This document shows positions 34,306-47,044 of a DNA stretch of 64,000 nt, in pieces. The notes under the pieces were generated by a model that was given only the letters and a program-made list of their open reading frames with translations, made no database searches and was not told the origin of the DNA. This stretch comes from Chionis minor. Taxonomy: Eukaryota; Chordata; Aves; Charadriiformes; Chionididae. Within the stretch, counting starts at the first letter, position 1; each line of letters opens with the position of its first letter. Made by a program: the position numbers and the translations under genes. The stretch spans positions 485,074 through 549,073 of the forward strand of contig VZSF01009110.1 in the NCBI GenBank assembly GCA_013398295.1, written 5' to 3'.

Positions 34306-37204
34306 AACTACATGACCTTAATGACTGAAAGTGTACATATTTAATACTCTTTAATAGATCCAGAGATTTTAAAGATCATTATGATAAGCTGCAATAACCT
34401 TCTACAGTAACCACTTCTCAAAACATTAATGATCAAAAATCACTTCCTATGAGGCATAGAAAAATTCCTTACTAAGAGACAATATTGATTTTAAGACACT
34501 CACCAGTGATAACAATCCAGTACCATCAGGCAAGCTCTGTTGGAGGTTGCTGCCCTTCATCATTATTAATTTTCTTTACTTTTTATTTTAATTTTCCCAA
34601 ATTCAGCTTCTAATCACTTCATTCCATTAAGCCATGTTTGTTAAACCCTCCCTTTTGTCAAAAATCTGTAAATATAAATCTATTTTAAATAAAAACCTTC
34701 CACATTCACACTGTTTAATGAGATTACATACTGATATTTTCCTCAGTCTTCCACGACAAAGGAAATCCAAATCATGCCTAGTATTTTTCTGAAAAATTCC
34801 AAGTTAACATCATTCTTCTTAAAAACAATGTTACAAATTCAACTCACTCTTCACCAGGTACTTCTCTGCTGTTTCTGTTTGCAATAGTTCATTTACTTAC
34901 ATAGGTGGGTTTTCTTTTACTTTGTTCTATACACTGTGAACATGCATACAGACATACTATATATGTGCATGAATACATGTATATATTTGTATATATTCTG
35001 CTTGCAGGGTCTATTTGCACCCATTTAAAGGTGTGTAAATAAATAAATACAAAAATAGGCCATGCAATTACTTTCAGATGAAAATAAACTGCAAGATGTA
35101 TCTAAAGTTCTCCAGCTGCAACTGGTCTGTGGGATCTGATTAGAGACAGTTCCAAGATAAAAAACACTGCAGTGTGCATCATGTGAGTAACAGACCATTT
35201 TCTGTATCACTGTTCAGATCAGCTCCTGTCAATCCACAGTACTTTCTAAAGTAAACATAGTCACTAATTCCACCATTATCAACATTGTTCATAAACCTCT
35301 CAAAATGTTCAGCTGTCTCATTATGTTGGCTGTCTTAACTCTTACGTCTCTTACAGAAGAAAATTACCTGTGAAATTGTACTGATATCCTACAGATCTAA
35401 CTGAGATTTCTTTTTGCAAGATCCATTAAAACACATTTTGTTAATATTCACATCTATCAATTAGCCATATTGCAACTTAATCCAACCTTTTCATCCTTTG
35501 CCTCCACCACTAGGATTACACTTTCACAGGCTAAGTGACAGGAAGATAGAGCAGAAAGTCCTCAGTAACTCAGTGTGGTTCTTGTACTATGTAAGATTTT
35601 GAAGCTGTAACAAAGTTCTGTCACTTTCAGGTTTTGTACAGCTGAGTACATAAAAGTGTATTTTTCCTGGAGGCTGTTGGTTGTTTTAAATATTTCAAAG
35701 GCGTTTATTTTTGTATTTTATCATTCACAACAGAAGACTATCCCACTTGTTTGACATGTTATGTCAGTTACCACCAAAAAGTGCGTTATGGCTCAGATCT
35801 GGGAATGACCAGTACAAATATGGAAAGGTGACCACGTCACTGATCAGGAAGAAACCAAAACTGTTGTTTCTCTACTAGACTTTTGAGGTCTTAAGTGACA
35901 GCAGTTTAAATTCAGGCTTACTTGTAAGGAAGCTTTATTTTAGTTTTCCTCTTTATTTCTCATTCTCTTTATTAACAACTACTTCCCATCTTTATATTAT
36001 TATCAAAGCTGCCCACACTTAAGGAACCTCACTGTCTGTCTGTCTGTCTGTAAATTCAAACACCCATCTGGACTGAACACTGTAAAAAGAATCTGGAATT
36101 GCTTCCTTACTTCTTTATGCTTTGTTTTTAAATAAGAAGCTTGATAGAATTGAAGTTTTCAAAGCTGGGTGATACAGTTTTTGAGTAAAACTTTATGCTT
36201 TGCTTTTGAAGCAAAACCTATGCAGTCTCCTAAGTGCAGAGGATCACATCACTACAAAGTCTCATTGCACTGTCACAATCTGCAGCCATAAAAGAAATAG
36301 GTGATGCATCCAGATTGGCAAAAAGAGACAAAGAAAAAGAGACTAATAATGAAGAGAAAACAAGTGTTGATAAAATAGGAGCTTTTTAGTATCAGGAAAG
36401 TGGGAATCCTTATTAGCCATATTCATTTTCAAAGATGGCATGTGTAAGTGCAGATAAAGCTTCTGGCCACTGCTAATTAGCAAGAAGAAGAAACAAAATG
36501 TAATTTCCATCTGTAAACACAAGAACATAGAAATTGCCACTCTAAGTCAGTCTTGAGGTCTGTTTAGGTTCAGCTGTCTGTGAGGGTCTCTCAGATACTT
36601 CAAAGGAGGAGGATGCTTACTGTGTACTGATGGGGAACTCTGCTGACTGCAGACCCTTGTGACCAGCTACAGATGAAGAAAAATCTATAATGAATATCTT
36701 GCGTAGGTAGTTGCAACACAGGGAATCAAATCCTTTATTATGTGCCCTCACTTCCTAGTAGTCATATTGTTCACATACTTTTCCAGCACATCTGAGTGCA
36801 GCAGTTAACAGGAGTTAAACCTGGTTAGCACAGCTGTCAGTGTAACCCTATCAACTTTAGGCAGCTTTTAGTTCCAAAACCAGAAAGATTTAAGAAAACT
36901 TTTGTATAAGAGCAGATCAAATCACCTGTCCCAAATAGCAGCCTGCATCTTGAATAGTTTTTGTGTTCTCAAGTAAGTGGATAGTCAAGCTATGCCAACA
37001 ATCTGCCGACCGCCAAGAAGCATGAAAGCACTAAAGAAATATCCAGACTGTGAACATGACCAGCAGTGACAGCAAACCAGAAAAAAACAGCACAGTTTGA
37101 ATAGATAAATCACCAACAAGCTATTCTCTACTCAATCCTATAACTAAGAACACTCAGTTGAGGAATGTTGAGGTTAGACAAATCTTTTTGTTTCTCAAAA
37201 GACT
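34306..37204. other. Unique AT-rich non-coding DNA
   Basis: No exon or dispersed repeat was recognised. It contains TA-rich sequence near 34940-35000 and the tetramer repeat at 36032-36051. All frames are short. Confidence 0.62.
36032..36051. repeat. (CTGT)5 microsatellite
   Basis: Five perfect copies of CTGT. It is short, but potentially variable in length. Confidence 0.97.
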
Positions 37205-37450
37205 CCAGGGAGGGAAACCTCATGACCTTGCACCAGCACCTGGGACCACCAGGGAACAGGGAAGAGCCCAGGGACACCACAGCCAGGACCCAGGATCATG
37301 CAAAGCCTGACTGGCACTACTCACACACCTGACTGCTCTGCAGGACTGCAGCATCTCTCTGGTGGAACAGGGAAGTCGTGTACAAAGCCAGTACCCAAAC
37401 CTGGCCAACTTCTTGGCCTCACTGCACCACTTCCATCACTGCACATGGAA
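37205..37450. other. GC-richer block, unidentified
   Basis: About 245 bp rich in CCAGGGA, GGACCACC and CAGGACCCAGG motifs, with short open frames on both strands (plus 37298-37582, minus 37220-37408). The motifs are loosely repetitive (CAGGGA, ACCAGGGA, CCCAGGGACA). No repeat family or protein domain was recognised. Confidence 0.4.
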
Positions 37451-40440
37451 GTTGTGCAGTTTGTAAAATTGCATATATCTGGGATTAAAGTGCTGTGGTA
37501 TCAAAATCCATTTAGCCTCCACATTTTCATTTGGTCTTCAACCATGACACCAAGATGGCAGATCAAAAGGTTTTCCTCCTAAATCTCAAAAACTCGTTTA
37601 TTTTTCATAATTCTAGTTATAACGTATTAACAGGTGAATATTGCCTTGACTTTCAAGGGCATGTGTGCTCCCGTATCACACAAATCTAAATACCTTGTTG
37701 TTATACATATATATATATATATATATGCACATGAATGAAAACCAGTGCTATTTTTTCTGATTTCTCACACTTCATGGGAGGGCACCTGCATTTATGTAAA
37801 CCCATTACTGAATGAACACTTTCCTTCAAGTGCATTATGTCCCTCAAAGCTGTGCCACTTGTTACTGCATATGCAAATACTCATATGAATGTTAATGTCA
37901 TTGAGAATAATTAGGGGGGGGGTTGTAATTGCAAACACCACTGATAAAATATTTAACAGGTGAATCAAATTAATATTTTTTTCAAAAACAATCTGGTGCT
38001 ATCATAATACTCTGCTGCTTACACAATAGAGATAATCAAAACTCCAAGTGAAGGACTGCATTAAAAAAGGGAGAGAAAACTTACTACCCAGTCTTGTCTA
38101 AAAATTAGCAATATCTATTATTTTCTGCTAGACATGCAACCAAAGTTTTCAAATTTGCATAATCTTTTGAAAAATTCAGGTGTATCCAACTTGATCAACC
38201 TTTCACATCAATAAAAAAACTACTAAAACATTCAGTAAAAGCAAATTATCTCAATTTCAGAGAAATAGGTATACACATCTCTACATACCTATGTAGAATG
38301 AGCTTGATTTTCATCAAGTGAAATCAACACCATCTTTAAACAACCAATTAATTTTTAAGATGATTTAGGCTATGTCTGTTACTGGACCCAAAGATGCATC
38401 CCAGTTTCATTTCAGGTCCAGATGTACACCTGGTCATATCCTGACTTCTTTGTAAGGTAAGACCTAACCAACTACCAATCTTTCCCTAGCCCTGGGAGAC
38501 CTTGCCAAGGTAATCTTGATGCAGCAGGAAATGGTTCTAAAACTTTCTGGTTGTACATATGTACCATTTTAGAGTATACTTAGCTCCAATTTTAACATCT
38601 TCTATAACCAAAATGTTTCAGTAGTTTTGGGGGTTTATCTTTTTTCCTGAAGAATTACTTTCAGCACAGATTTCCTCATTGATCAATCCGAATGGATAAG
38701 AATCAGGACCCATGCTGCTGGAGGGGAACGTAACAGTGATTCAGAACATGTCACTGACCTCAGTCTAGAAAAACTTGTTTGGGAGCACAGGATGACAGAG
38801 GATACTTTGAACACGGGGAACATGCAGTTCACAGCACTGCAACACTTCATTAAAATACATGCTTGGAGGCTTTGTATATCCCAAATGAAAAGTTTAGTTT
38901 CCTATCGAATTAAATATTTCATGTTGTCCTAAACTACATTTCCGTATTTTTACAATACTAAAAACAAATATAAAAACTTAAATTATATTCCCTTTTCCTA
39001 CATAATTTTTTGGTTCATCAGCTGAACTAAAAATCAGTTATTCATACAGTCCTACTTGCAAGTTCATTAAAAATATTGGATTCCATAAAATCCATTATAT
39101 TTTGTATAATCCCTAGCCGATTGTCATTATTTTAGGCAGACTAGTTTAAGTCTTTATTTATCAAGCTTTGAATTGTTATTCCATTATTTTGACTGGGATC
39201 AAAGTTAGGCTGATGGGACTAAGTTTAATGGAAATAGCAAGGTACACTGAGTAGTGCTGTATTTGTTTTTTTAATCAAGTTCATTTTTTACTTCATTTGA
39301 TGCTAAAATAGACGAATTTGGCATTTTCCAGTGAAACCAAGGATAAAATTGTAGACAATTCAGAAGTATTGTGAATAAAAAGGACAATATTTCTACTCAA
39401 GATTTGGTAGACTACCATTGAGAATTTGGTCAAACTGTTAGCAAATCTGAGGACTTTGTCAAACTGAGCAGGAAGCGTAGAATTACGCTTAACGATTCTA
39501 TTCCTCCACCGTTATATTGTTTAAAAGTTGGACTTAAAGGACTGAGCCATTCCTGGCTTCGTTTCTAGCTACTCTGCCCAACCAGAAGTTATTTTATCCT
39601 CAGATACGTCATTTCTCTCCCAATACGAATTTTCATATGGGATACCTTTCTTCCTCACTAATTGTACAGACAGCCTTGAGTCGCTAACTCAGACATACAT
39701 GTATAATTTTTAGGTAAGATGAAACCTAACCTAGGAGCTTACTTCCCCCTCCTTCAATGGCCATGCATCATGATGGTGTCCAAAATTTTGTCAGTTTACA
39801 TATTACACTATTTGTGCAATAATGGTTTTGAACATACAGATTCCAAATACAATCCTTTAGTTATTGTTTGCAGTTTTGCATCTCGTTATGGACAACTGCA
39901 GACAATTTTATGTAAATGCATCATCTGTAACATTAATAAGAATAAACCAGAAAGGGTCTGATTTTTCCACAGAAATGTATTTAATTTTATATTCCTAAGC
40001 CAATCCAGGAATACATTTACTAACTTGACAGATGAAGAAAAAAAGTCACGTATCCCTTTTTCTAAGAGCATAGAACTTCTATATTCATTTAGAGTCTCAG
40101 TGTGGGTGAAAATTCTTTGCATACTCATATATATTTCTTCAACATTTAAGTATTATTACATTGTAAATGTAAAATATGTTCCTTAGCAGGTCTTTCAAAA
40201 AACATAAAAGCTTACTCACTACATCAGACTACAAATTCTGAACATCTTCATATTGATTTATGCCTTTGAGACATGTTTGAAAATAACGAAAAGAAGTGCA
40301 AAACAAATTCTTTGAGGTTACATGCATTAAAGGTGGTTTTTATGTAATATTGCTCTTTTAAAGGGAATTTCTTGCCAACATCCTACTTATACATCTCTAT
40401 TTAATGAAACCTCTGGTCTTTTTAAATGAAATGTGAAAAA
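37451..40440. other. Unique AT-rich non-coding DNA
   Basis: No exon was recognised. It contains the AT microsatellite at 37707-37726 and a G9 run at 37914-37922. The plus frame at 39719-39961 has no domain. Confidence 0.62.
37707..37726. repeat. (AT)10 microsatellite
   Basis: Ten perfect AT dinucleotides between TTATAC and GCAC. Confidence 0.97.
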
Positions 40441-40505
40441 TGTAGTTGGTAGAGCAGATTGATCTACTATATTGGAAATCAGGGTTCAACACTGATTTGC
40501 CTGTA
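40441..40505 (+). mobile_element. Possible tRNA-derived SINE relic
   Basis: TGTAGTTGGTAGAGCAG resembles the D-arm/A-box region of a tRNA with a few bases missing. About 25 bp later, TCAGGGTTCAACACTGA gives a T-arm with a GTTCAAC loop and four of five stem pairs. The acceptor stem and the anticodon arm do not pair well, so this is not a functional tRNA. The following ACTGATTTGCCTG resembles the start of the conserved core of MIR-type SINEs. An ancient tRNA-SINE fragment or tRNA pseudogene is the best reading; chance similarity is not excluded. Confidence 0.4.
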
Positions 40506-43500
40506 TATAAGACTATTTTTTGCATATTAACATATCCTTAAAATAAAGTAAAAAGGAGAAGACTTAGAACAGCAGCTTTTACTTAAAGAGCTATACTGTG
40601 GTATGTGTTAACATAATCAAATATTGGGAGCAAGGGGAGTAACAACACTCCTTACACCCCCCAGAAATTCATTGAAACTTGTACATGGGCAGAAGGGTGT
40701 GTGTAACCAGTATCCTTGGAGGGTCATTTTCACATTAATGACAAGTAATAACAGGAAGTTTGTAGCTGTGTAATTGTAATCTCACAGCAATGAACTGTGT
40801 AGGCAAAGCTGAATGCTGCCAGTAAACACAGCTCTCTGTGGGGGAGGTAAAAACTGGTCAATATATAATCCAGTTTCCATAACAATAATTCTTTTACATT
40901 TAATTCAAATACTACTTTCAGGTCTTCCACCTTTTTCCTTCCTCTCTTCTTTTTCTCCTGCTGGCATTTTTTTTCCTAAAATTGTTCTGTTTCTGTATTC
41001 CACCTTCCTTTCATCTGAACTCTGCTTCTTTGTGTCTCAAATAAACAAAACAGTAGAAGATCAAAGAAATCAGCAAAGTTCTTAGTGAAGCTGGAAAAAT
41101 TAATTTATAAGAGAGAGAGTCCATTTAAAAAGAATACGACTAGCAGGATTTGGAGATAAGAGTTAACACTGTATGAATTTTTAAACAGGAAACAGTAAGG
41201 AATTAAGGACTAAGACCCAGCAAGCAAATGGATATGCGAAGCATGACTACAGCTAGCACAGAGCTTAGGAAGACAATCTTTTTGGAGAGCAGAATAAAAG
41301 GGATCTGGAAATTCAAAGCCTGTTGCGTAGGAAGCATGTTGGATTCATAGTGGTGAGTTAGAAGCAAGTACGTACAGGTGTTTTTGGCATCTATACATGT
41401 TCTTGTATCCTGCAGAACAGCATAATACCTCTGAATTTGATTAGGACAAAGTTAAATTGCACAACTCTACAGCAATTTTTCATAAATTTATTACTTTAAA
41501 TTATGACACAAAATAATTCACCAAGTACCTTTTATTTAACACATCTTTGACCACCATTTTTTTCTTAGCTAATCTTCATAGCTACTGAATATGGTTATTT
41601 AGCTTTTCAGTTATTTTTATTCTAAACTTTTTATTATGGTCTTTATTCTAGTCTAGCTGTTCCCCCCCTTCCACTCACAGACTATTCCAGTTCTTAACTG
41701 CGCTTAGTTCATGCTTCCATTCAGGCCAGACTGTGTGAGCCACTATTCCATCTTTCTGTCAGTTAGTATCTGTCAAGAGCAGTAATCTCTGCCATCTCTT
41801 TCATCTAAGGCTGACTTTTTCTCACTCAAAGTTAAGAGAACGAAGGAGGTAGCTCTGAGCAAAATTCTGGAAAGCTTTGGCATCGCTGTCTTTTTTTTGG
41901 ATGTAGTGCAAAAAGGATGGCACGCATAAGGGAAAAAATTGGGGCATCATAATGGAAAATTCTTTATGACAGTGATAGGGTTGGATTTGAAAAGGTTTCA
42001 AAAAAGACATAATAGATGACTTTGAATCAAATTATTTCACAGGTTTCTTACTTGAAAAGAAATGTGTCAAATCATTTTCAAAGTACCAATGCAAAGACAG
42101 TAGGAGTCAGCGTACATTCATAAACATGATTTTAGGTACTTCAGTTCTGAACTGCTCATCAATATACCCTAAAGGGAACTGCATTCAAGTAAACACTAAA
42201 CATCCAGCCATTGAGCAACAATTCCTTTATATTCTTCAATTAGGGTTTCAAAAACAGAAATACCAAAACTCAGTTACTTTGTGGAGTACAGTCTAAAGTT
42301 TATGTAAAAATATAAGATGTAATGTCCTAAATGCATATATGAGCTTCACTTCTCACAGTCACTCTCACTACCTGATGAACTGGCACTGTCCCAAGCAGTG
42401 ATTGTGAGTACCCGCGTCCCAGCCAGTCCCCCTTTATATAATGAGCATGACATCTATGGTATGGTGGATATTCCATCGGCCATTCCGTGGTTCTGCCTAT
42501 GCTCCTTTTCAGCTTCTATGGGAAACTGAAAAAGTCCTTGAAAAAACATAAATATCACCTGGCAACAACTAATACAATATGCATTATTGACATTCCTTTC
42601 AGAGCAACCACTCTGTCCCAGCTGAAAAGAGGACAACTATTAAATAAATAAAGCATGTAATCAATTTTTCTTAAACTTTGTTAGGTTGTTTAGTGTATCT
42701 AACTATAAAGCTGATGAGTTATAATGAAACTGTAGGGCTGTTTTTAGTTCAACATTAATTGCCTGATATGTATCTTGTAAGTTAAATTAGATCTTAACAT
42801 GGGCTGATAATGAAAAAATGGATAACAATAATAATAACAGGAAAGTCATTATGATAACATTAATTATTATAATCATTGTGTCTGTCAGTATTAAAATCAT
42901 GCAATGGTATTAAAGTGCTACCATATTAAGGTCAGCTTTATTCTCTTGTAAAAGTCTTTGTAACATGAAATTTAAAGTGGCAGAAAGTAACAGTGAAAGA
43001 GTATGTCTTCTGCACATAAAATGTTTTCCAACTGTCAGGTAGCTGGAGATGAAAAAGTGACTGATACATATTTTCTGAGCATTTTAATACTTATTTAATT
43101 ACTCTACAAATATAAGGGAGAAACTCTTCCAAGCTGTAGTTGTCCTGTCTAGAGTCTCTGAGCTGCTCAGATTAATTTAAGTCTCATTATGCAACATATT
43201 TGTTTAGGAAATAAGAGTACTAAGGTACTTTTTAAACTAACTGCTTTTACAGAACACAGGAATTTTCTCTGAGTAACATAATGAAGCTTTATGAGGTAAA
43301 TCAGACTGAGACAGCAACAAAGTAAAAAAAAAATCTAGTTACAAGAAATGTCAAAGGGAACCGGTTGAAGTGGCAGGCATGATCTAAACTGCGCCAGATG
43401 GAAATCTTGCAGCACTACCTGAACGTGTGGAACAGGATAAAGACAGGACAACATATAACTTGACTCTCACTATGGCTTTTGAGCCAAACTGCCTTCTACC

Positions 43501-44067
43501 TGTTGTTGATACTTTTCCTAAATAGGACTCTCACAGGTCAATTTTAGTTCAAGAAAATCTATAGAGAGCACAAAACCACGCAGGAGTCCAACCTGGAACT
43601 AAAATTTCCCCCTTTTTGGATGCTGGGTGCCATCTCAGAGTCAGTACCAGAATTCTTTCCAAAACTGGGCTCTTCATTTTGTAGGCAATGGAATCCAAGT
43701 TTGTTAGACCCATAGATGACAGAGATATAACACTGATATGCGTCTTTTTCCCTTCAGCATTGACCAATGGAGCTGATGGAATGCAAAGCAGAGAGTTACT
43801 GTGTCCTTCCTGGGGACTCCTCAATTACAACTGCAATGTGGAGCTTCACCAGTAAGGCACAGGTGAGCTTCTTTTGAGTATATTTAAAGTGTGATTCGTT
43901 GTTTGAAAGATTACTTTTTTTTTTTTAAAGGGTTTTTTGCCACCACACCATCCCATAGCCCTTAGATACCCACAGTGCAATACTGAATTCAACATTTAGC
44001 ATATAAATGTGGTATAATTACCATTTATGCAATATTATGGAAAACAGCTACATCATATATGAGTAAG
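40506..44067. other. Unique AT-rich non-coding DNA
   Basis: No exon or dispersed repeat was recognised. It contains a T12 run at 43915-43926. Frames at 40813-41085 and minus 43549-43824 have no domain I recognise. Confidence 0.62.
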
Positions 44068-44177
44068 TGTCATGGTTTGGGCTGGATTGGCCCAAGCAAG
44101 CCAAGTGACAGATGTTCCCTCTCTCCTGCAGAGCAGGAGAGGGAGAAGTGAGACTAGTTTAGTAGAAACTAAACTAC

Positions 44178-44183
44178 TTTAAT
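44178..44183 (-). terminator. Polyadenylation signal ATTAAA of the minus-strand LTR
   Basis: TTTAAT on the plus strand reads ATTAAA on the minus strand, the commonest variant of AATAAA. It is placed toward the 3' end of the LTR, as expected for the R region. Confidence 0.55.
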
Positions 44184-44424
44184 GAAATATAAAAAAAGAA
44201 GAAAAATAATAATAATAAAAAGAAAATAATGACATATATACAAAATGTATCAAGCTCCAAGGATGACAATCATGTCACCAGCAGGCACTGGGGAAGTCCC
44301 AGACTGGACTCAGCAACGGATGGGAACTGGATTCCAGATCTGGATTTGGGATTGGGATCAAAGGCAGACGAACAGACAGAGTCTGCCTCGGAAGAAAGAG
44401 AGCTGACCCTTTGGTCCCTCAGCT

Positions 44425-44430
44425 TTTATA
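44425..44430 (-). promoter_or_regulatory. TATA box of the minus-strand LTR
   Basis: TTTATA on the plus strand reads TATAAA on the minus strand, within AGTATAAAAGCT. It is an intact consensus TATA box in the U3 region, so the LTR could still drive leftward transcription. Activity is inferred only. Confidence 0.65.
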
Positions 44431-44773
44431 CTGAGCATGAGGCAGATGGGATGTAATACCCTGTTGGTCAGGTTTGGGTCACCTGTCCTGTCTGCTCCTC
44501 CCCACAAGTGGGACCCCTCTACGCTTTTCCGCTTCCGACCCTCCAATGGGACAAATAACAAAGTTGGCTGCCCTTGGGTGTTACAGCAATAAGTATAAGC
44601 AAGCACCTCTCTGCATCCCATGCCTTGGCATCAGCTTTAAACATGGGTCTTGTCACTCGGAGAGTGAACAGTTTTCTGCACAATATGCTGTTAATTTCAG
44701 CAGTTAGAAAAGGCCTAGTTAGAAAGTGGAGTTACTGAACAAAACTGGCCCTGTTTTACCTTAAACCAGGACA

Positions 44774-47044
44774 TTAAGGTATATAAATTTTCACGTTTCA
44801 CATAGGTTAACAGTACAACAAAAGCAAATTGGTTGTAAAATAATACTGCAAATCAGCAATCTGTGAAGATTTCTCCTTTAAATCTCATCTTAAAGAAACA
44901 GATGATATTGCTTTCTTATTTTAGTAAAAAAAGACACAGTATTTCTGTAAGATTTTTTGTTCTGAAATTATTCTAGTCCTTTATTGCTTTTAGTTAAACT
45001 CAGTGTTAAGTACAATTTTAATATATGATGTTCCATTGTATTTGCATCACAGTATGTAAATATAAATAAAATTACCACAAATTGGTGAACTATTAATGAG
45101 ATTCGTTTCAGGGACATTTCATCACTAAATGCTGTTTCCCTGCCAACCTAGACACGAAGTATTTAATTCTAAATGACACCACCTGCTCCTACCTATAAGT
45201 GAAATGAAAAAGCTGCCAAGGAGCATGTTGGGAATTAACTTGCAGCCTTCTCTTTAATCAGGCATTTCTCCATAATGTTGGAAGCCAGCAATCTCATTGA
45301 ATGAAAAATATGATTGTAGTATATGTCCGCAATTCAATTTTGAACCCTCATTGTGATGTCTGACTTCACACATTTTTTCTCTACTATTTTTCTTTACCTG
45401 CCAGGTGGGTCACCAACTACTTGAAGCAAAGACATACTAGATAAATGCCAACACCCCGTTCTGACAAGGACAGTGCAGTTAAACAAACATTTATAAATGA
45501 AGGCTCCTCTGATTTTAACTGGTTTTAATTTCAAGGCCTATACTCAAACTTTCACTTTCAGAAATATGGGACTGCAAGGACACCAATGAAAGAGGAAGGA
45601 CATTTTAAGAGGTAAAAAAATATACAGTTCAAAAAAACCGACATAGGAACTTGCTCATACAAATGACTTCTGCGTTGCACAGCAAATGTAGCTTCGGGCA
45701 ACAAAGTGTAAGGCTGGTTTTGGGGGTCACTTTTGTTATCCTTGTGCTTGGATGTTCCCTTTTTCCCAAAAAACTGCTAATAAAAAAAGTAAAATCCAGT
45801 ACATTGTCGCATATTTTTGTTCTATGTTCTTAATGTCACATTTGGTAGTTAGTCAGACTAAGTTTTATCATTGCATATAGACCTGACTTAGCAAAAGAAA
45901 AAGTCATCATACAAGCATTTTGCATGACAGAAAACAGGAAGATAACAACACTTTCACGTTATGATTACTGGCAAGAAAAGTCACAGTGATGTTTTGCAAT
46001 AAGCCTTCAAAGCCCATTTAAATCTGGCTCTCCTTGCTGAAGTGGCTACGAACGCTTTAACAGCTACAACAAAGTCATTTGCACTGCTAAAGTTCCTCAT
46101 CCAAACAACCTGCAACAAGTTAAGCAGGTGTGCTGCATGTTTAAACAGCACGCAACCCAGGTTTTATGCCCAGTATTTGTTCATGTACACAGTGTGTGTT
46201 TCTGATATACTCCTAGCCCTTTGTGTCATAAACACCACGCTGTTCTGCACTGAAGTGAAAGGGAAGAGGGGCAAAAAGTATCACCCGCTGAGGAATTAGA
46301 AGAACAGGAATACAACCTTCCTCTTTTCCTGAAACAAAACACAGTCTCCTCTGCGAAGGTTGGGTTTGCTCCCTGCACATGCTGTGTTTTCAAATTCCTG
46401 CCATTAAAAGTGAGATCTGCTAGCTCAGCACAGTCTCCTGATAAAATATTTGCTAAAGTCATTGGCTGTTTTCCCCAAGAGAATTAGTACCAGGCGGAGT
46501 CAAACAGTCTTAAACCTCCCCATTTAGATGCTGCACAATATTACCCTAAGTGAATATTTCCATAGTAAGACAGACTGCTCAGTTGGGTATATAGCAATGA
46601 TCCTTTCTTTTGCTGTTGTGTACCCAAAAACTTAGACCAAATTCTGGGTAATACAGTACTTATTCAGAAAATGTTATTCATAATAAAGTAACAACAAAAG
46701 TGGGACAAACAATTTCACTTAGCAACTCCACTCTAAAACGATAGGATTATTTTTTTTATGTATATTCTGGCATTCATAAAAATTACTTAAATACATAGGG
46801 CTCTCCCAGCAGAATTCACAGTACTAACTCACGCACCTCAAGTCCCTGCTAAAGGCACAGATGAGAGCTGGGTTCCTAGACTATGATTCCCAAGGGTCAA
46901 CGTACTGAGCACAGAAAGTCCAAATCACAAGACTTTAAAGGAAAAGAAGGTATGGTGCCTGCATGAAATAGAGCAGCCATTGCATGGTTGCACGTCTAAG
47001 ATTCCATATCTCAGTTCTTCTGTTTTAAAGCTCAGTTTTAACCT
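44774..47044. other. Unique AT-rich non-coding DNA
   Basis: No exon or dispersed repeat was recognised. The plus frame at 46042-46299 and the minus frame at 46226-46462 overlap in a slightly GC-richer patch but have no domain. Confidence 0.6.

Larger units (their letters stand above)
44068..44773 (-). mobile_element. Solo LTR of an avian ERVL-like endogenous retrovirus, minus orientation
   Basis: Seen on the minus strand: a 706-bp unit begins TGTCCTGGTTTAAGG and ends CAAACCATGACA, with the same terminal bases as the plus-strand LTR at 21447-21800. It carries a TATA box in the context GCTCAGTATAAAAGCTG and a polyadenylation-type ATTAAA in TTTCATTAAAGTAG. Flanking pentamers are GTAAG on the left and TTAAG on the right, a 5-bp duplication with one mismatch. 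No partner LTR or internal retroviral sequence is present, so it is a solo LTR. I count only about seven CpGs in 706 bp; with the mismatched duplication this suggests an older insertion than the other LTR, or a different subfamily. Short frames at 44229-44456, 44474-44707 and minus 44358-44621 lie within it and are not genes. Confidence 0.9.

Noticed and set aside
40441..40512. Functional tRNA gene
   Set aside because: Acceptor and anticodon stems do not pair and the D-arm lacks bases, so it was kept only as a possible SINE or tRNA relic.
44229..44707. Short frames inside the minus-strand solo LTR
   Set aside because: They are explained by the LTR; no retroviral gene similarity is visible.
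21442..44773. The two LTRs as ends of one provirus spanning 23 kb
   Set aside because: They are in opposite orientations, differ in length and sequence, and each has its own target duplication.
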